A stretch of 64,000 nt of DNA from contig NZ_FODD01000015.1 of assembly GCF_900110255.1 (NCBI RefSeq), forward strand, positions 124,001 to 188,000. Direction: 5' to 3'. The notes below the pieces were generated by a model. It saw nothing but the letters and a program-made list of their open reading frames with translations. It was not told the DNA's origin and searched no databases. This DNA comes from Actinacidiphila rubida. Its GTDB lineage: Bacteria; Actinomycetota; Actinomycetes; Streptomycetales; Streptomycetaceae. This document shows positions 25,239 to 35,737 of this stretch, one piece after another. Positions within the stretch are counted from its first letter, which is position 1; every line of letters begins with the position of its first letter. The position numbers and the translations under genes are program-made.

Positions 25239-26551
25239 CGGCTCTCATGACGGTCCTCGGCATAGTCGTCTTCGCCGTGGGCCTGATGGTCTCCATCGCC
25301 TGGCACGAGCTCGGTCACCTGTCCACGGCGAAACTCTTCAAGATCCGCGTGCCGCAGTACATGGTGGGCTTCGGGCCCACCATCTGGTCGCGGAAGAAGG
25401 GCGAGACCGAGTACGGGTTCAAGGCCGTCCCGCTCGGCGGCTACATCCGCATGATCGGCATGTTCCCGCCCGGCGAGGACGGCCGGGTCACCGCCCGCTC
25501 CACCTCGCCGTGGCGCAGCATGATCGAGGACGCCCGCTCGGCCGCGTTCGAGGAGCTGCAGCCCGGCGACGAGGACCGGCTGTTTTACACGCGCAAGCCG
25601 TGGAAGCGCGTGATCGTGATGTTCGCCGGGCCGTTCATGAACCTCATCCTGGCCGTCGCGCTGTTCCTCGGCGTGTTCATGGGCTTCGGCGTGAACACCC
25701 GCACCACGGTGATCGGGCAGGTCAGCGACTGCGTGATCTCCCAGTCCGACACCTCCAAGCGGGACCCGAACAACCCCTGCACCGCACACGACCCGGTCGC
25801 CCCGGCCAAGACGGCGGGCTTCAGGGCCGGCGACACGTTCGTGAGCTTCAACGGCAAGCCGGTCAAGGACTGGGCCCAGCTGTCCGAGGACATCCGCACC
25901 GGCGCGGGCAAGGCCGACATCGTGGTGCTGCGCGACGGCAAGCAGGTCACCCTGCACCCGACGCTCACCACCAACACCGTCGCCAGGACCGACAAGGACG
26001 GCAACTACGTCGACGGCACGGTGAAGGCCGGATTCCTCGGCTTCTCACCCGCCACCCACATAGAGCAACTCGGCTTCGGCGCCTCGGTCAGCCACATGGG
26101 CGACATGGCCCGCCAGGGCGTGAGCTCCCTGGTCAGCCTGCCGCAGCGGATCCCCGACCTGTGGAACTCGGCGTTCAACGGCGCCCCGCGCAAGGCCGAC
26201 TCGCCGATGGGCGTGGTCGGGGCGGCCCGCGTCGGCGGCGAGGTGTTCGCGCTCAAGGAGCCGGCCGTCGACCGGATCATGACGATGGTCATGCTGGTCG
26301 CGGGCTTCAACCTGTCGCTGTTCCTGTTCAACATGCTGCCGCTGCTGCCGCTGGACGGCGGGCACATCGCCGGCGCCCTGTGGGAGTCGATCCGCCGCCA
26401 CACCGCGCGGGTCTTCCGCAGGCCCGACCCGGGCCCGTTCGACGTGGCCAAGCTGATGCCGGTCGCTTATGTCGTGGCCGGAATCTTCGTGTCCTTCACG
26501 TTGCTGGTCCTGATCGCAGATGTGGTCAACCCGGTCAAACTCAGCTCGTAA
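25235..26551 (+). CDS. rseP: RseP-like site-2 zinc metalloprotease
   Basis: A 438-residue membrane protease of the RseP/Rip1 family, which cuts transmembrane segments such as those of anti-sigma factors. The active-site HELGH is at residues 24-28 in the first helix and the third zinc ligand is in LLPLDGGHI (about 371-379). A PDZ-like domain lies between ([17 protein letters not shown]). It is coupled to dxr by ATGA overlap, the arrangement typical of streptomycetes. GAGGAAG precedes the start. Confidence 0.95.
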   Translation: MTALMTVLGIVVFAVGLMVSIAWHELGHLSTAKLFKIRVPQYMVGFGPTIWSRKKGETEYGFKAVPLGGYIRMIGMFPPGEDGRVTARSTSPWRSMIEDARSAAFEELQPGDEDRLFYTRKPWKRVIVMFAGPFMNLILAVALFLGVFMGFGVNTRTTVIGQVSDCVISQSDTSKRDPNNPCTAHDPVAPAKTAGFRAGDTFVSFNGKPVKDWAQLSEDIRTGAGKADIVVLRDGKQVTLHPTLTTNTVARTDKDGNYVDGTVKAGFLGFSPATHIEQLGFGASVSHMGDMARQGVSSLVSLPQRIPDLWNSAFNGAPRKADSPMGVVGAARVGGEVFALKEPAVDRIMTMVMLVAGFNLSLFLFNMLPLLPLDGGHIAGALWESIRRHTARVFRRPDPGPFDVAKLMPVAYVVAGIFVSFTLLVLIADVVNPVKLSS

Positions 26552-26651
26552 CCGTTTGAGCCGGGTGAGAGTCGCGGGCCGGGTGCCGTAATCTCGATGC
26601 CGGAGCCCGCCCGCGACGGGACCTCGATCCACAGCAGGGGATGCCACGCAG

Positions 26652-27806
<1,155 letters not shown>

Positions 27807-27818
27807 CGCGGTACCCGA

Positions 27819-27848
27819 CGGGCCGTGCCGCCGCGGCGGGACGGCCCG
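27819..27848 (+). terminator. Hairpin terminator of ispG
   Basis: An 8-bp outer stem (CGGGCCGT / ACGGCCCG) encloses a 12-bp palindrome after a single G/G mismatch, starting 12 bp after the ispG stop codon. Confidence 0.7.
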
Positions 27849-27969
27849 GACCGCGCTTCCGGCCCGTTGCCGCGGGGTTCACCCGCAGGCCACCCGGGTC
27901 GCCCGCGAGAGGTAAAGTGCGGGGACCATCTTTTGCCGTCGCCCGCGGCCCGCACGGTGAGGCGCCCGC

Positions 27970-28815
27970 ATGCTGACCCATTCCACAGCCCGCGTCCTGG
28001 ACCCCGGAGACCTCGACGCCGCGCTCGCCGTCCTCGACCGCGACCCGGTGGCCAACGCCTTCGTGACCTCACGGGTCACCATCGCCGGCCTCGACCCGTG
28101 GCGGCTCGGCGGCGAGATGTGGGGCTGGTACTCGGGCGGCCGGCTCACCTCGCTCTGCTACGCCGGCGCCAACCTCGTGCCCATCTGCGCCACCCCCGAA
28201 GCCGTCCAGGCGTTCGCCGACCGGGCCCGCCGGGCCGGCCGCCGCTGCTCGTCCGTCGTCGGCCCCGCCGAGGCCACCGCCGACCTGTGGACGCAGCTCG
28301 AACCGCACTGGGGCCCGGCCCGCGAGGTCCGCGCCCACCAGCCGCTGATGACCACCCGCGCGCTGCCCGCCGACGTGGCGCCCGACCCGCTCGTGCGCCG
28401 GGTGCGGCGCGACGAGATGGACGTGATCATGCCGGCCTGCGTGGCGATGTTCACCGAGGAGGTCGGGGTGTCCCCGCTCGCCGGCGACGGCGGCCTGCTC
28501 TACCAGGCACGAGTCGCCGAACTCGTCTCCACCGGCCGCGCCTTCGCCCGTGTCGAGGACGGCCAGGTCGTCTTCAAGGCCGAGATCGGCGCCGTCACCC
28601 GGCACAGCTGCCAGATCCAGGGCGTGTGGGTGGCGCCCTCGCACCGCGGCCGCGGCCTGTCCGAGACCGGCATGTCGGCGGTGCTGCACTACGCGCTGCG
28701 CGACGTCGCGCCGCTGGCCAGCCTGTACGTCAACGACTTCAACACGGCCGCTCGCGCCGCCTACCGGCGCGTCGGGTTCACCGAGGTCGGCGCGTTCATG
28801 AGCGTGCTGTTCTAG
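27970..28815 (+). CDS. GNAT acetyltransferase with DUF4081-like N-terminal domain
   Basis: A 281-residue two-domain protein. Residues 1-125 resemble the DUF4081 domain (DPVANAFVTSRV ... WGWYSGGRLTSLCYAGANLVP). Residues 140-281 are a GNAT fold with the acetyl-CoA loop VWVAPSHRGRGLSETGM and the C-terminal YVNDFNTAARAAYRRVGF. Substrate unknown. The gene is a steady neighbour of ispG and proS in streptomycetes. ATG 27970 is the start. Confidence 0.88.
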   Translation: MLTHSTARVLDPGDLDAALAVLDRDPVANAFVTSRVTIAGLDPWRLGGEMWGWYSGGRLTSLCYAGANLVPICATPEAVQAFADRARRAGRRCSSVVGPAEATADLWTQLEPHWGPAREVRAHQPLMTTRALPADVAPDPLVRRVRRDEMDVIMPACVAMFTEEVGVSPLAGDGGLLYQARVAELVSTGRAFARVEDGQVVFKAEIGAVTRHSCQIQGVWVAPSHRGRGLSETGMSAVLHYALRDVAPLASLYVNDFNTAARAAYRRVGFTEVGAFMSVLF

Positions 28816-28938
28816 GGCCTGTCCGACACATCCCGCCTGCCCCGCGGGGCCCGGGCGCGGGCGAACGGATCGGCGATACCCGGCGGTGCCCGGCCGTCCG
28901 CACCGGACGGGCGCCCGGCACCGGTAAGGTCGCCGGAC

Positions 28939-29532
28939 ATGGAGAACGTGGTGGTCGGCCCGCTCGACCTCGCCGCTCACGTCGACGAGGCGCTGGCCGT
29001 GCAGGCGGTCGCCTTCGGGCTCGGCCCCGAGGAAGTCGCCATCCGCCGGCAGATCGTGCTGCGGCACCTGGCCCTGCCGGGCGCCCGCGCGCTGGGCGCG
29101 CACGGCGACGACGGACGGCTCGTCGGTTTCGTCTACGGCCTGCCCAACGACCGCGCCCACTGGTGGTCCAGCGTCGTCCAGCCCTATCTGCGGCGGGGCG
29201 GCAACGACCACTGGCTCGACGAGTCGTTCGTCATCACCGAACTGCACGTGCTGCCCGAGGCCCAGGGCCGCGGCATCGGCCGCCGGCTGATCACCGCCAT
29301 CACCGACACCGCGAGCGAGCCGCGCAGCATCCTGTCGGCGATCGACGGCGAGACCCCGGCCCGCCACCTCTACCGCCACCTCGGCTACCGCGACCTGGCC
29401 CGCCCGGTGCACTTCCCGAGCGCCACCCGGCCGTACGCGGTCATGGGCGCGCCGCTGCCGCTGCTGCGCCCCGGCGGCCTGCCGCACCCCGCGGCCGCCG
29501 ACCGCCCCGGGAACGCCGAACGCCCTGAATAA
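28939..29532 (+). CDS. GNAT-family N-acetyltransferase
   Basis: A 197-residue single-domain GNAT protein. The acetyl-CoA loop reads [18 protein letters not shown] (about 102-119) and the late beta-bulge region reads [14 protein letters not shown] Pro/Ala-rich tail of about 25 residues follows the fold. No substrate can be inferred. ATG 28939 follows a weak AAGG; the next gene, proS, starts 127 bp downstream after an 8-bp tandem repeat. Confidence 0.85.
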   Translation: MENVVVGPLDLAAHVDEALAVQAVAFGLGPEEVAIRRQIVLRHLALPGARALGAHGDDGRLVGFVYGLPNDRAHWWSSVVQPYLRRGGNDHWLDESFVITELHVLPEAQGRGIGRRLITAITDTASEPRSILSAIDGETPARHLYRHLGYRDLARPVHFPSATRPYAVMGAPLPLLRPGGLPHPAAADRPGNAERPE

Positions 29533-29592
29533 CCGCTGGGGGAGCGCCCGCGAGGGCCGGTATCCTCGCCGGACTTCCCGCCCGCAACTTCT

Positions 29593-29646
29593 CGCACCCT
29601 CGCACCCTCGCACCCTCGCACCCTCGCACCCTCGCACCCTCGCACC
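29593..29646. repeat. 8-bp tandem repeat in the proS leader
   Basis: Six perfect contiguous copies of CGCACCCT (29593-29640) plus a seventh partial copy. The array ends two bases before the Shine-Dalgarno CGGAGG of proS. An 8-bp period does not preserve reading frame, so it is not a coding repeat. Confidence 0.92.
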
Positions 29647-29659
29647 ACCGGAGGCCGCC

Positions 29660-31354
29660 ATGATCCAGCGCATGTCCCGCATCCTGCTCAAGACGCTGCG
29701 CGACGCCCCGGCCGACGCCGAGACCACCAGCCACCAGCTGCTGGTGCGTGCCGGATACGTGCGCCGCTCGTCGGCCGGCGTGTGGAGCTGGCTGCCGCTG
29801 GGCAAGCGGGTGCTGGACAACGTGGCGCGGATCGTCCGCGAGGAGATGGACGCCATCGGCGGCCAGGAAGTGCTGCTGCCCGCGCTGCTGCCCCGGGAGG
29901 CGTACGAGGCGACCGGCCGCGCGGAGGAGTACGGCGACCTGCTGTTCCGCCTCACCGACCGCAAGGGCACCGCCTACGTGCTCGGGCCCACCCACGAGGA
30001 GATCTTCACCCAGCTGGTGAAGGACCAGGTCAGCTCGTACAAGGACCTGCCGGTGATCCTCTATCAGATCCAGACCAAGTACCGCGACGAGGCCAGGCCC
30101 CGCTCCGGGGTGCTGCGCGGGCGCGAGTTCCAGATGAAGGACTCCTACTCGTTCGACACCGGCGAGGAGGGCCTCGCGGCGGCCTACCGGCTGCACCGCG
30201 AGGCGTACCAGCGGATCTTCACGCGGCTCGGCCTGGACTTCCGGGTCGTCTCCGCGGTGTCCGGGGCGATGGGCGGCTCGGCGTCCGAGGAGTTCCTGGC
30301 CCCCGCGGCCGCGGGCGAGGACACGTTCGTGGACTGCCCCGCGTGCGACTACGCCGCCAACGCCGAGGCGGTCGTCTTCACCGCGGCCGTGCCCGCCGCC
30401 GCCGACCCCGGGCCCGTCGAGGAACTGGACACCCCCGACACGCCCACCATCGAGACCCTGGCCGCGCACCTCGGCGTGCCCGCCTCCGCGACTCTGAAGA
30501 ACCTGCTGGTCACGGTCGACGGCGAGATCACCGCGGTCGGCGTGCCCGGCGACCGCGAGGTCGACCTCGGCAAGCTCGCCGAGCACCTGGCCCCGGCGGT
30601 CGTCGCACTGGTCACCGCCGAGGACTTCGCCGCGCGGCCCGACCTGGTGCGCGGCTACGTCGGTCCCCAGGGGCTGGACATCCCCTACCTCGCCGACCCG
30701 CGGATCGCGCCCGGCACCTCCTGGATCACCGGTGCCAACAAGCCCGGGCGGCACGCCGCGAACGTGGTGTGCGGCCGCGACTTCCAGGTCGACCGCCACC
30801 TCGACGTGGTGACCGTGCGCGAGGGCGACCCCTGCCCCCGCTGCGGCACCGGCCTCACGCTGGGCCGGGCCATCGAGATCGGCCACATCTTCCAGCTCGG
30901 CCGCAAGTACACCGACGCCTTCCAGGTCGACGTCCTCGGCCGGGACGGCAAGCCCGTCCGGGTCACCATGGGCTCCTACGGCATCGGCGTCTCCCGGGCG
31001 GTGGCGGCGCTCGCCGAGCAGACCGCGGACGCGCACGGGCTGTGCTGGCCCCGCGAGGTGGCGCCCGCCGACGTCCACGTGGTCGCCGCGGGCAAGGCGG
31101 CGCAGACGGAGCTCGCGGCCCTCGCCGCCGACGCGCTGCACGCGGCCGGTCTGCGGGTGCTGCTCGACGACCGGGCCGGGGTGTCGCCGGGCGCCAAGTT
31201 CGCCGACGCGGACCTGCTGGGCGTCCCCGTCATCCTCGTCGCGGGGCGCCGCGCGGGCGAGGGCTACGTCGAGCTGAAGGACCGGCGCACCGGGGAGCGC
31301 GAGGAGCTCCAGCTCGCCGAGGCCCTCCGGCGCCTGAGCCGGCCCGACCTCTGA
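29660..31354 (+). CDS. proS: Prolyl-tRNA synthetase, bacterial type
   Basis: A 564-residue class II aminoacyl-tRNA synthetase. Motif 1 region [17 protein letters not shown], motif 2 ([27 protein letters not shown]) and motif 3 ([14 protein letters not shown]) are present. Between motifs 2 and 3 is a YbaK-like editing insertion (about 250-380) that in this enzyme class hydrolyses Ala-tRNA(Pro). The anticodon-binding domain is at the C-terminus. ATG 29660 follows GGAGG; an ATG at 29672 is also possible. The leader carries a striking 8-bp tandem repeat. Confidence 0.96.
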   Translation: MIQRMSRILLKTLRDAPADAETTSHQLLVRAGYVRRSSAGVWSWLPLGKRVLDNVARIVREEMDAIGGQEVLLPALLPREAYEATGRAEEYGDLLFRLTDRKGTAYVLGPTHEEIFTQLVKDQVSSYKDLPVILYQIQTKYRDEARPRSGVLRGREFQMKDSYSFDTGEEGLAAAYRLHREAYQRIFTRLGLDFRVVSAVSGAMGGSASEEFLAPAAAGEDTFVDCPACDYAANAEAVVFTAAVPAAADPGPVEELDTPDTPTIETLAAHLGVPASATLKNLLVTVDGEITAVGVPGDREVDLGKLAEHLAPAVVALVTAEDFAARPDLVRGYVGPQGLDIPYLADPRIAPGTSWITGANKPGRHAANVVCGRDFQVDRHLDVVTVREGDPCPRCGTGLTLGRAIEIGHIFQLGRKYTDAFQVDVLGRDGKPVRVTMGSYGIGVSRAVAALAEQTADAHGLCWPREVAPADVHVVAAGKAAQTELAALAADALHAAGLRVLLDDRAGVSPGAKFADADLLGVPVILVAGRRAGEGYVELKDRRTGEREELQLAEALRRLSRPDL

Positions 31355-31365
31355 CGTCACGTCAC

Positions 31366-31404
31366 CGACGCGCCCCGGCCGGGGAGTCCGGCCGGGGCGC
31401 GTCG
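31366..31404. terminator. Bidirectional terminator between proS and the kinase gene
   Basis: A perfect 17-bp stem (31366-31382 with 31388-31404) and a 5-nt GGAGT loop lie between the convergent stop codons at 31354 and 31421. Confidence 0.85.
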
Positions 31405-31420
31405 CCGAGCGGTGTGCGGT

Positions 31421-32365
31421 TCACAGCCAGCTGGCGAACTCCAGCAGCAGCTCGCCCTCGTCGCGGCCGCCGACCGACAGGTACCAGACCCCCGCCTCCA
31501 CCGACCGGAACAGCGCCCAGCCGCGCAGCCGTTCGGGATCCACGTCCAGCGCGGAGGCCAGCGAGGAGACCCGCCGGCGGGCCGCGGCCCGCGAGCCCGG
31601 CTGCGCGGCGAGCGTGGACAGCCGGTCCCGGGCCAGCGACGCCAGGTCGTAGGCCCGCTCGCCGGCCAGCGGTTTGGGGTCGATGGCCAGCCACGCGGCC
31701 CGCTCGCCCGCCAGCACGTTGCCGTGGTGGTAGTCGCCGTGCAGCAGCACCTCCTCGGTGCCGCTCGCGAGCAGCTGGTCGCGCAGCGCCAGCGCCTCGT
31801 CGATCAGCGGCCGGGCGTCCGCCGCCCAGTCCTGCTCCCGGCGCTCGCGCAGCGTGCCGGTCAGCAAGGCGGTGTAGTCCGCGACCGTCGTGAAGGGGTG
31901 CCCGTCGGCCGGCGGCACCCACAGCCGCTGCAGCACCGTCTCGGCCTCCAGCATGGCCCGCGGCTCGGCCAGCGAGCGCAGCGAGATGTCGGCCTGCAGC
32001 CGCTCCAGCAGCAGCACGCCCTCCGGAGCGTCGGCGGCGAGCAGGCGCACCGCGCCCCGCCCGTCCCAGTGCGCCAGCGCCGCGTGCTCCTGGGCGGTCT
32101 CCTGGGTGACCATGCCGAGCTTGAGCACCGCGGGCGTGCCGTCCGCGTCCCTGACGAGGATGATCATGCTGATCTGGCCGCCCGCCGCGAACACCCGCTC
32201 CGGCGTCAGCCGCCAGCTCTCCAGGTAGCCGGCGACCCGTCCGGGCAGCCGGTCGAGCCAGGCGCGGCCCGCCTCGCCCTCCCAGGCCGCGACGGTTCGG
32301 ACGAGCCTTTCCGGCGGTGCCAGATCCACGTGTCCCGGCCGGCCGTCGTCCGCCACTTCACCCAT
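31421..32365 (-). CDS. APH(6)/hydroxyurea-kinase family phosphotransferase
   Basis: A 314-residue small-molecule kinase. The catalytic loop LLHGDYHHGNVL (Asp and Asn of HGDxxxxN, about 209-216) is followed by the metal-binding AIDPKPLAGERAYDLASL. The DPKP signature and overall layout match the family containing streptomycin 6-kinase and hydroxyurea phosphotransferase. The actual substrate is unknown, and chromosomal members in streptomycetes are common and often not resistance genes. I chose ATG 32365, which follows GGAGGGAA; an in-frame start at 32422 lacks a site. Confidence 0.85.
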   Translation of the reverse strand: MGEVADDGRPGHVDLAPPERLVRTVAAWEGEAGRAWLDRLPGRVAGYLESWRLTPERVFAAGGQISMIILVRDADGTPAVLKLGMVTQETAQEHAALAHWDGRGAVRLLAADAPEGVLLLERLQADISLRSLAEPRAMLEAETVLQRLWVPPADGHPFTTVADYTALLTGTLRERREQDWAADARPLIDEALALRDQLLASGTEEVLLHGDYHHGNVLAGERAAWLAIDPKPLAGERAYDLASLARDRLSTLAAQPGSRAAARRRVSSLASALDVDPERLRGWALFRSVEAGVWYLSVGGRDEGELLLEFASWL

Positions 32366-32429
32366 CGCGCTGCGTTCCCTCCGTGTCCGTGCCGCCGGCG
32401 GTGCGGGGACCCCGCCGGGCACGGCCGAC

Positions 32430-32951
32430 TCAGCCGCGCTCCGCCAACCCCGGGAAGGCTACGCCGTCGCCGCTCCAGCGCACCGCGCGCACCGCCGCCT
32501 CCCGGAGCGCGGCCGCCGCGTCCTTGCGCACGCCGCCCGTCGCGGCCCGCACCAGGTCCCCGTAGGCGCCGGCGAGGTGGTCCTCCAGGTAGGCGGCCAG
32601 CCGCACCGCGGCGGCGGAGTCCGGCACCGGGAAGGGCAGCCGGTACCCGGCCGCCGCCACGACCGGCGTCCCGCCCAGGTCGCCGACCGTGCGGGCCAGG
32701 GCGTCGCGGGCCGCGCGGTGCGCCTCGTACGCCTGGCGGGCCTCGGCCTGCCGGCCGGCGGCCACCCGCCCCCCGACCACGCCGTAGCCGTACACCGCCG
32801 CGTGCTCCGCGGCGAGCGCCGCCTGGGCTGCCGCGAGGGCCGGCCCCGCGGCGGGGGCGGAGGTGCGCGCGGGGGTGGGCCCGCCGGCCGGGTGGGGGCC
32901 GCCGGTGCCGCTCCCGCTCGGGCCCGTCGTGCCGCTCATGGTTCCGCTCAT
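32430..32951 (-). CDS. Ferritin-like (DUF4439-type) protein
   Basis: A 173-residue protein. A Gly/Pro/Ser-rich N-terminus of about 35 residues precedes a four-helix ferritin-like region (AAAQAALAAEHAAVYGYGVVGGRV ... AYEAHRAARDAL ... YLEDHLAGAYGDLV). The Glu-His spacing (AEHAAVY, YEAHR, LEDHLAGAY) looks like degenerate ferritin metal ligands. Its ATG at 32951 overlaps the stop of the lipoprotein gene (ATGA), so the two are translationally coupled and likely act together. It has no signal peptide itself. Function unknown. Confidence 0.75.
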   Translation of the reverse strand: MSGTMSGTTGPSGSGTGGPHPAGGPTPARTSAPAAGPALAAAQAALAAEHAAVYGYGVVGGRVAAGRQAEARQAYEAHRAARDALARTVGDLGGTPVVAAAGYRLPFPVPDSAAAVRLAAYLEDHLAGAYGDLVRAATGGVRKDAAAALREAAVRAVRWSGDGVAFPGLAERG

Positions 32952-33523
32952 ACGGTCTTCGCTCCCGGGGTCAGCAGCACGACATGGGCGGCGCCGGCCG
33001 CGGCCACCGACGCCATCAGCCGGGCCAGCTCGCCCGGAACGGTCAGCAGCGCCGCGGCCCGGCGGTCGGCGAGCGTCCGTTCCGCGGCGGCGAGCGCGGC
33101 CAGCGCGGCGGCCGGCGTCGACGGCACGGCGGGCGCGGGCGAGGCGGTGCCCGCGCCCTTCCGCGGGGTGGGCGGTGCCGCGGACGGCGTTCCGGCGGAC
33201 GCGAGGGCCGTCGGCGAGGCCGGGGTGGCGGCGGGCGCCGGCGGCCTACCGCCGAACGCCGAGGCGTGCAGGGCGACATGGGCCCGCAGCGGGGACAGCC
33301 GGCCGGCCAGCGCGGGATACGCGGCGAGCGTCGCGTCGTACCGGGCCAGCAGCGCCAGGCTGTCGCGCGCGGCCTGCGCCCGCTGGAGCGTCCCCGGCGC
33401 GGGCGCTTTCCCCCTGCCGTCCGCGGATCGCGGGGAGCCGCCGCCCGAACACCCGCCCACGGTTCCGACGACCGCCGCACCCACCACACTTCGCCTGCTC
33501 AGGCGCGCCATCCGGGGGATCAT
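32948..33523 (-). CDS. Tat-type lipoprotein, conserved actinobacterial
   Basis: A 191-residue protein with a signal peptide that has twin arginines (LSRRSVV, residues 8-14), a short hydrophobic core and a lipobox VGGC, giving lipidated Cys25 after processing. The mature part is Ala-rich and helical with a central Pro/Ala/Thr-rich linker (about 93-138), as in cell-envelope lipoproteins. The second half (AALAALAAAERTLADRRAAALL) may form a helical hairpin. It is coupled to the ferritin-like gene and divergent from rimP. The function is unknown. Confidence 0.78.
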   Translation of the reverse strand: MIPRMARLSRRSVVGAAVVGTVGGCSGGGSPRSADGRGKAPAPGTLQRAQAARDSLALLARYDATLAAYPALAGRLSPLRAHVALHASAFGGRPPAPAATPASPTALASAGTPSAAPPTPRKGAGTASPAPAVPSTPAAALAALAAAERTLADRRAAALLTVPGELARLMASVAAAGAAHVVLLTPGAKTV

Positions 33524-33657
33524 GACGGGATTCTACGGGTGCGGAGCACCCTGCGTTTCCATGGCCTGCGGGCGAAACGGAGCAGCGAACTCAGGTAGCC
33601 TTGTCCGTACACGCGACCTTCCATGACAACAGCAGACGCGGCCGAGGAGTCACCCGG

Positions 33658-34218
33658 ATGAGCACCACCCAGAGCGAGAGGCTGCGCGCGTTGCTCGAGC
33701 CGCTCGTCGTCGAGGCGGGCCTGGACCTGGAGGAGATCACGGTCTCCGCCGCCGGACGGCGGCGCCAGCTGCTGGTCGTGGTGGACGCCGACGAAGGCGT
33801 GGACCTGGACGCGATGGCCGAGGTGAGCCGGCTGATCTCCGCCACCCTCGACGACTCCGACGCGATGGGCGACCAGGAGTACCTGCTGGAGGTCAGCTCA
33901 CCCGGCACCGACCGCCCGCTCACCGAGCCGCGACACTTCCGGCGCAACGCGGGACGGCTGGTCAGACTGCAGCTCAAGGAGCGCGGAGAGCTGATCGCGC
34001 GGATCATGACGGTGGACGACACCGGTCTGGACCTGGAGGTGCCCGGCGTCAAGGGCCGCAAGCCCAAGCCGGCCCGCGCGGACTTCGCGGACATCGCCAA
34101 GGCCCGGATCGAGGTCGAGTTCAGCCGTAAGGCGGACGGCGAGGCGGCGGACGACGGCGACGCCGAGGCGCACGCCGACGAGAGCGACCCGAACGACGAG
34201 AGCACTGAGGAGGCGTAG
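33658..34218 (+). CDS. rimP: Ribosome maturation factor RimP
   Basis: A 186-residue protein for 30S subunit maturation. The N-terminal domain carries [16 protein letters not shown] and the core [14 protein letters not shown] motif, typical of RimP, followed by an SH3-like C-terminal domain and an acidic tail. ATG 33658 follows GAGGAG. An in-frame GTG lies at 33601 without support. The gene opens the translation operon; nusA starts two bases after its stop codon. Confidence 0.95.
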   Translation: MSTTQSERLRALLEPLVVEAGLDLEEITVSAAGRRRQLLVVVDADEGVDLDAMAEVSRLISATLDDSDAMGDQEYLLEVSSPGTDRPLTEPRHFRRNAGRLVRLQLKERGELIARIMTVDDTGLDLEVPGVKGRKPKPARADFADIAKARIEVEFSRKADGEAADDGDAEAHADESDPNDESTEEA

Positions 34219-34220
34219 CC

Positions 34221-35207
34221 GTGGACATCGACATGAAGGCCCTGCGGGGCTTGGTGACGGAACGGCAGATCTCGTTCGACCTGCTCGTCGAGGCGATCGA
34301 GTCGGCTCTCCTCATCGCCTACCACCGTGAGCCCGGCAGCTTCCGCAAGGCTCGCGTGGAACTGGACCGGCACACCGGCCACGTCACCGTGTGGGCCACC
34401 GAGGAGCCCGAGGACGCGGGCGAGGGCGCCGAGCCGCGCGAGTTCGACGACACCCCGTCCGGCTTCGGCCGGATCGCCGCGTCGACCGCCAAGCAGGTGA
34501 TCCTGCAGCGGCTGCGCGACGCCGAGGACGACGTGACGTTCGGGGAGTACGCCGGCCGCGAGGGCGACATCGTCACCGGAGTGGTCCAGCAGGGCAAGGA
34601 CCCCAAGAACGTGCTGGTCGACATCGGCAAGCTGGAGGCCATCCTGCCGGTGCAGGAGCAGGTGCCCGGTGAGGACTACGCGCACGGCACCCGGCTGCGC
34701 TCCTACGTGGTCCGGGTCGCCAAGGGCGTCCGCGGTCCGTCCGTGACGCTCTCGCGCACCCACCCGAACCTGGTGAAGAAGCTCTTCGCCCTGGAGGTGC
34801 CGGAGATCGCCGACGGCTCGGTGGTCATCGAGGCCATCGCGCGCGAGGCCGGTCACCGCACCAAGATCGCGGTCCGATCGACCCGCTCCGGACTCAACCC
34901 CAAGGGCGCCTGCATCGGTCCGATGGGCGCCCGGGTGCGGGCCGTGATGGCCGAGCTGAACGGCGAGAAGATCGACATCGTCGACTGGTCCGACGACCCG
35001 GCGGAGATGGTCGCCAACGCGCTGTCGCCCGCCCGGGTGTCCAAGGTCGAGGTGGTGGACTTCGCGGCCCGTTCCGCCCGCGTCACCGTGCCGGACTACC
35101 AGCTGTCGCTGGCGATCGGCAAGGAGGGGCAGAACGCCCGGCTGGCGGCTCGCCTCACCGGGTGGCGGATCGACATCCGGCCGGACACGGAGCAGCCGGA
35201 GAGCTGA
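34221..35207 (+). CDS. nusA: Transcription termination/antitermination factor NusA
   Basis: A 328-residue NusA of actinobacterial length, lacking the C-terminal acidic repeats of E. coli NusA. The N-terminal RNA polymerase-binding domain (1-110, ending in [11 protein letters not shown]) is followed by S1 (about 113-185) and two KH domains ([18 protein letters not shown] and [17 protein letters not shown]). It sits in the conserved rimP-nusA-ylxR-infB order. GTG 34221 follows TGAGGAGG, overlapping the rimP stop region. Confidence 0.96.
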   Translation: MDIDMKALRGLVTERQISFDLLVEAIESALLIAYHREPGSFRKARVELDRHTGHVTVWATEEPEDAGEGAEPREFDDTPSGFGRIAASTAKQVILQRLRDAEDDVTFGEYAGREGDIVTGVVQQGKDPKNVLVDIGKLEAILPVQEQVPGEDYAHGTRLRSYVVRVAKGVRGPSVTLSRTHPNLVKKLFALEVPEIADGSVVIEAIAREAGHRTKIAVRSTRSGLNPKGACIGPMGARVRAVMAELNGEKIDIVDWSDDPAEMVANALSPARVSKVEVVDFAARSARVTVPDYQLSLAIGKEGQNARLAARLTGWRIDIRPDTEQPES

Positions 35208-35298
35208 TTCCGGCCAACCGCCGGGCGGATGGCAGACGAACAACCGTGCGCTCGTGCACTCGAAGGAGTGACGACGGTGCGGGGAGGTAGACTAAAGG

Positions 35299-35577
35299 AT
35301 GTCTGGTCGGACGCTGAACCCAGCATGCCCGGAGCGCACGTGCATCGGCTGCCGGGAGCGAGCGGCCAAGAGCGGTCTGCTGCGTGTGGCGGCGGTCGGG
35401 GACGCGTGCGTACCCGATCATCGCGGTACGCTGCCCGGTCGGGGTGCATATCTGCATCCCGCCCTTGCCTGTCTTGACCTGGCGGTCCGCCGCCGGGCGT
35501 TCACCCGGGCCTTCAGAGCACCGGTGACGCCCGACACGGCGGATCTGCGCCGGTACGTCGAGCGGGCAGCCCCGTAG
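35299..35577 (+). CDS. ylxR: YlxR family RNA-binding protein
   Basis: A 92-residue DUF448 protein. The start reads PERTCIGCRERAAKSGLLRV (C15, C18 and Arg20), the signature of the family, with GRGAYLHPALACLDLAVRRRAF toward the C-terminus. It is proposed to bind RNA or influence P RNA of RNase P. It lies in the usual place between nusA and infB. ATG 35299 follows GGAGGTAG. Confidence 0.9.
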   Translation: MSGRTLNPACPERTCIGCRERAAKSGLLRVAAVGDACVPDHRGTLPGRGAYLHPALACLDLAVRRRAFTRAFRAPVTPDTADLRRYVERAAP

Positions 35578-35649
35578 GAAGAAAAGAAGTACGGCACGGG
35601 CAACACCGTGCGGTCAGGTACCTCGCGAGTCGGAAGTAGGTCGAGATTG

Positions 35650-35682
35650 CGATGAGCACTCGATGAGTACGCGATGAGTACG
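35650..35682. repeat. 11-bp direct repeat, three units, upstream of infB
   Basis: Three in-phase 11-bp units of CGATGAG(C/T)AC plus one base start at 35650, 35661 and 35672, in the ylxR-infB intergenic stretch 56-88 bp before the infB start. Eleven base pairs is about one helical turn, so a protein array or a slipped-strand origin are both possible. It is not in a coding frame with a start. Confidence 0.75.
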
Positions 35683-35737
35683 CCCATGAAGTAGCGACGG
35701 TCCGGCGGACGACCACCCCGGACCTAGAAGGAGCGAA

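Noticed and set aside
29593..29646. CRISPR-like repeats
   Set aside because: The 8-bp units are contiguous without spacers, so this is a simple tandem repeat.
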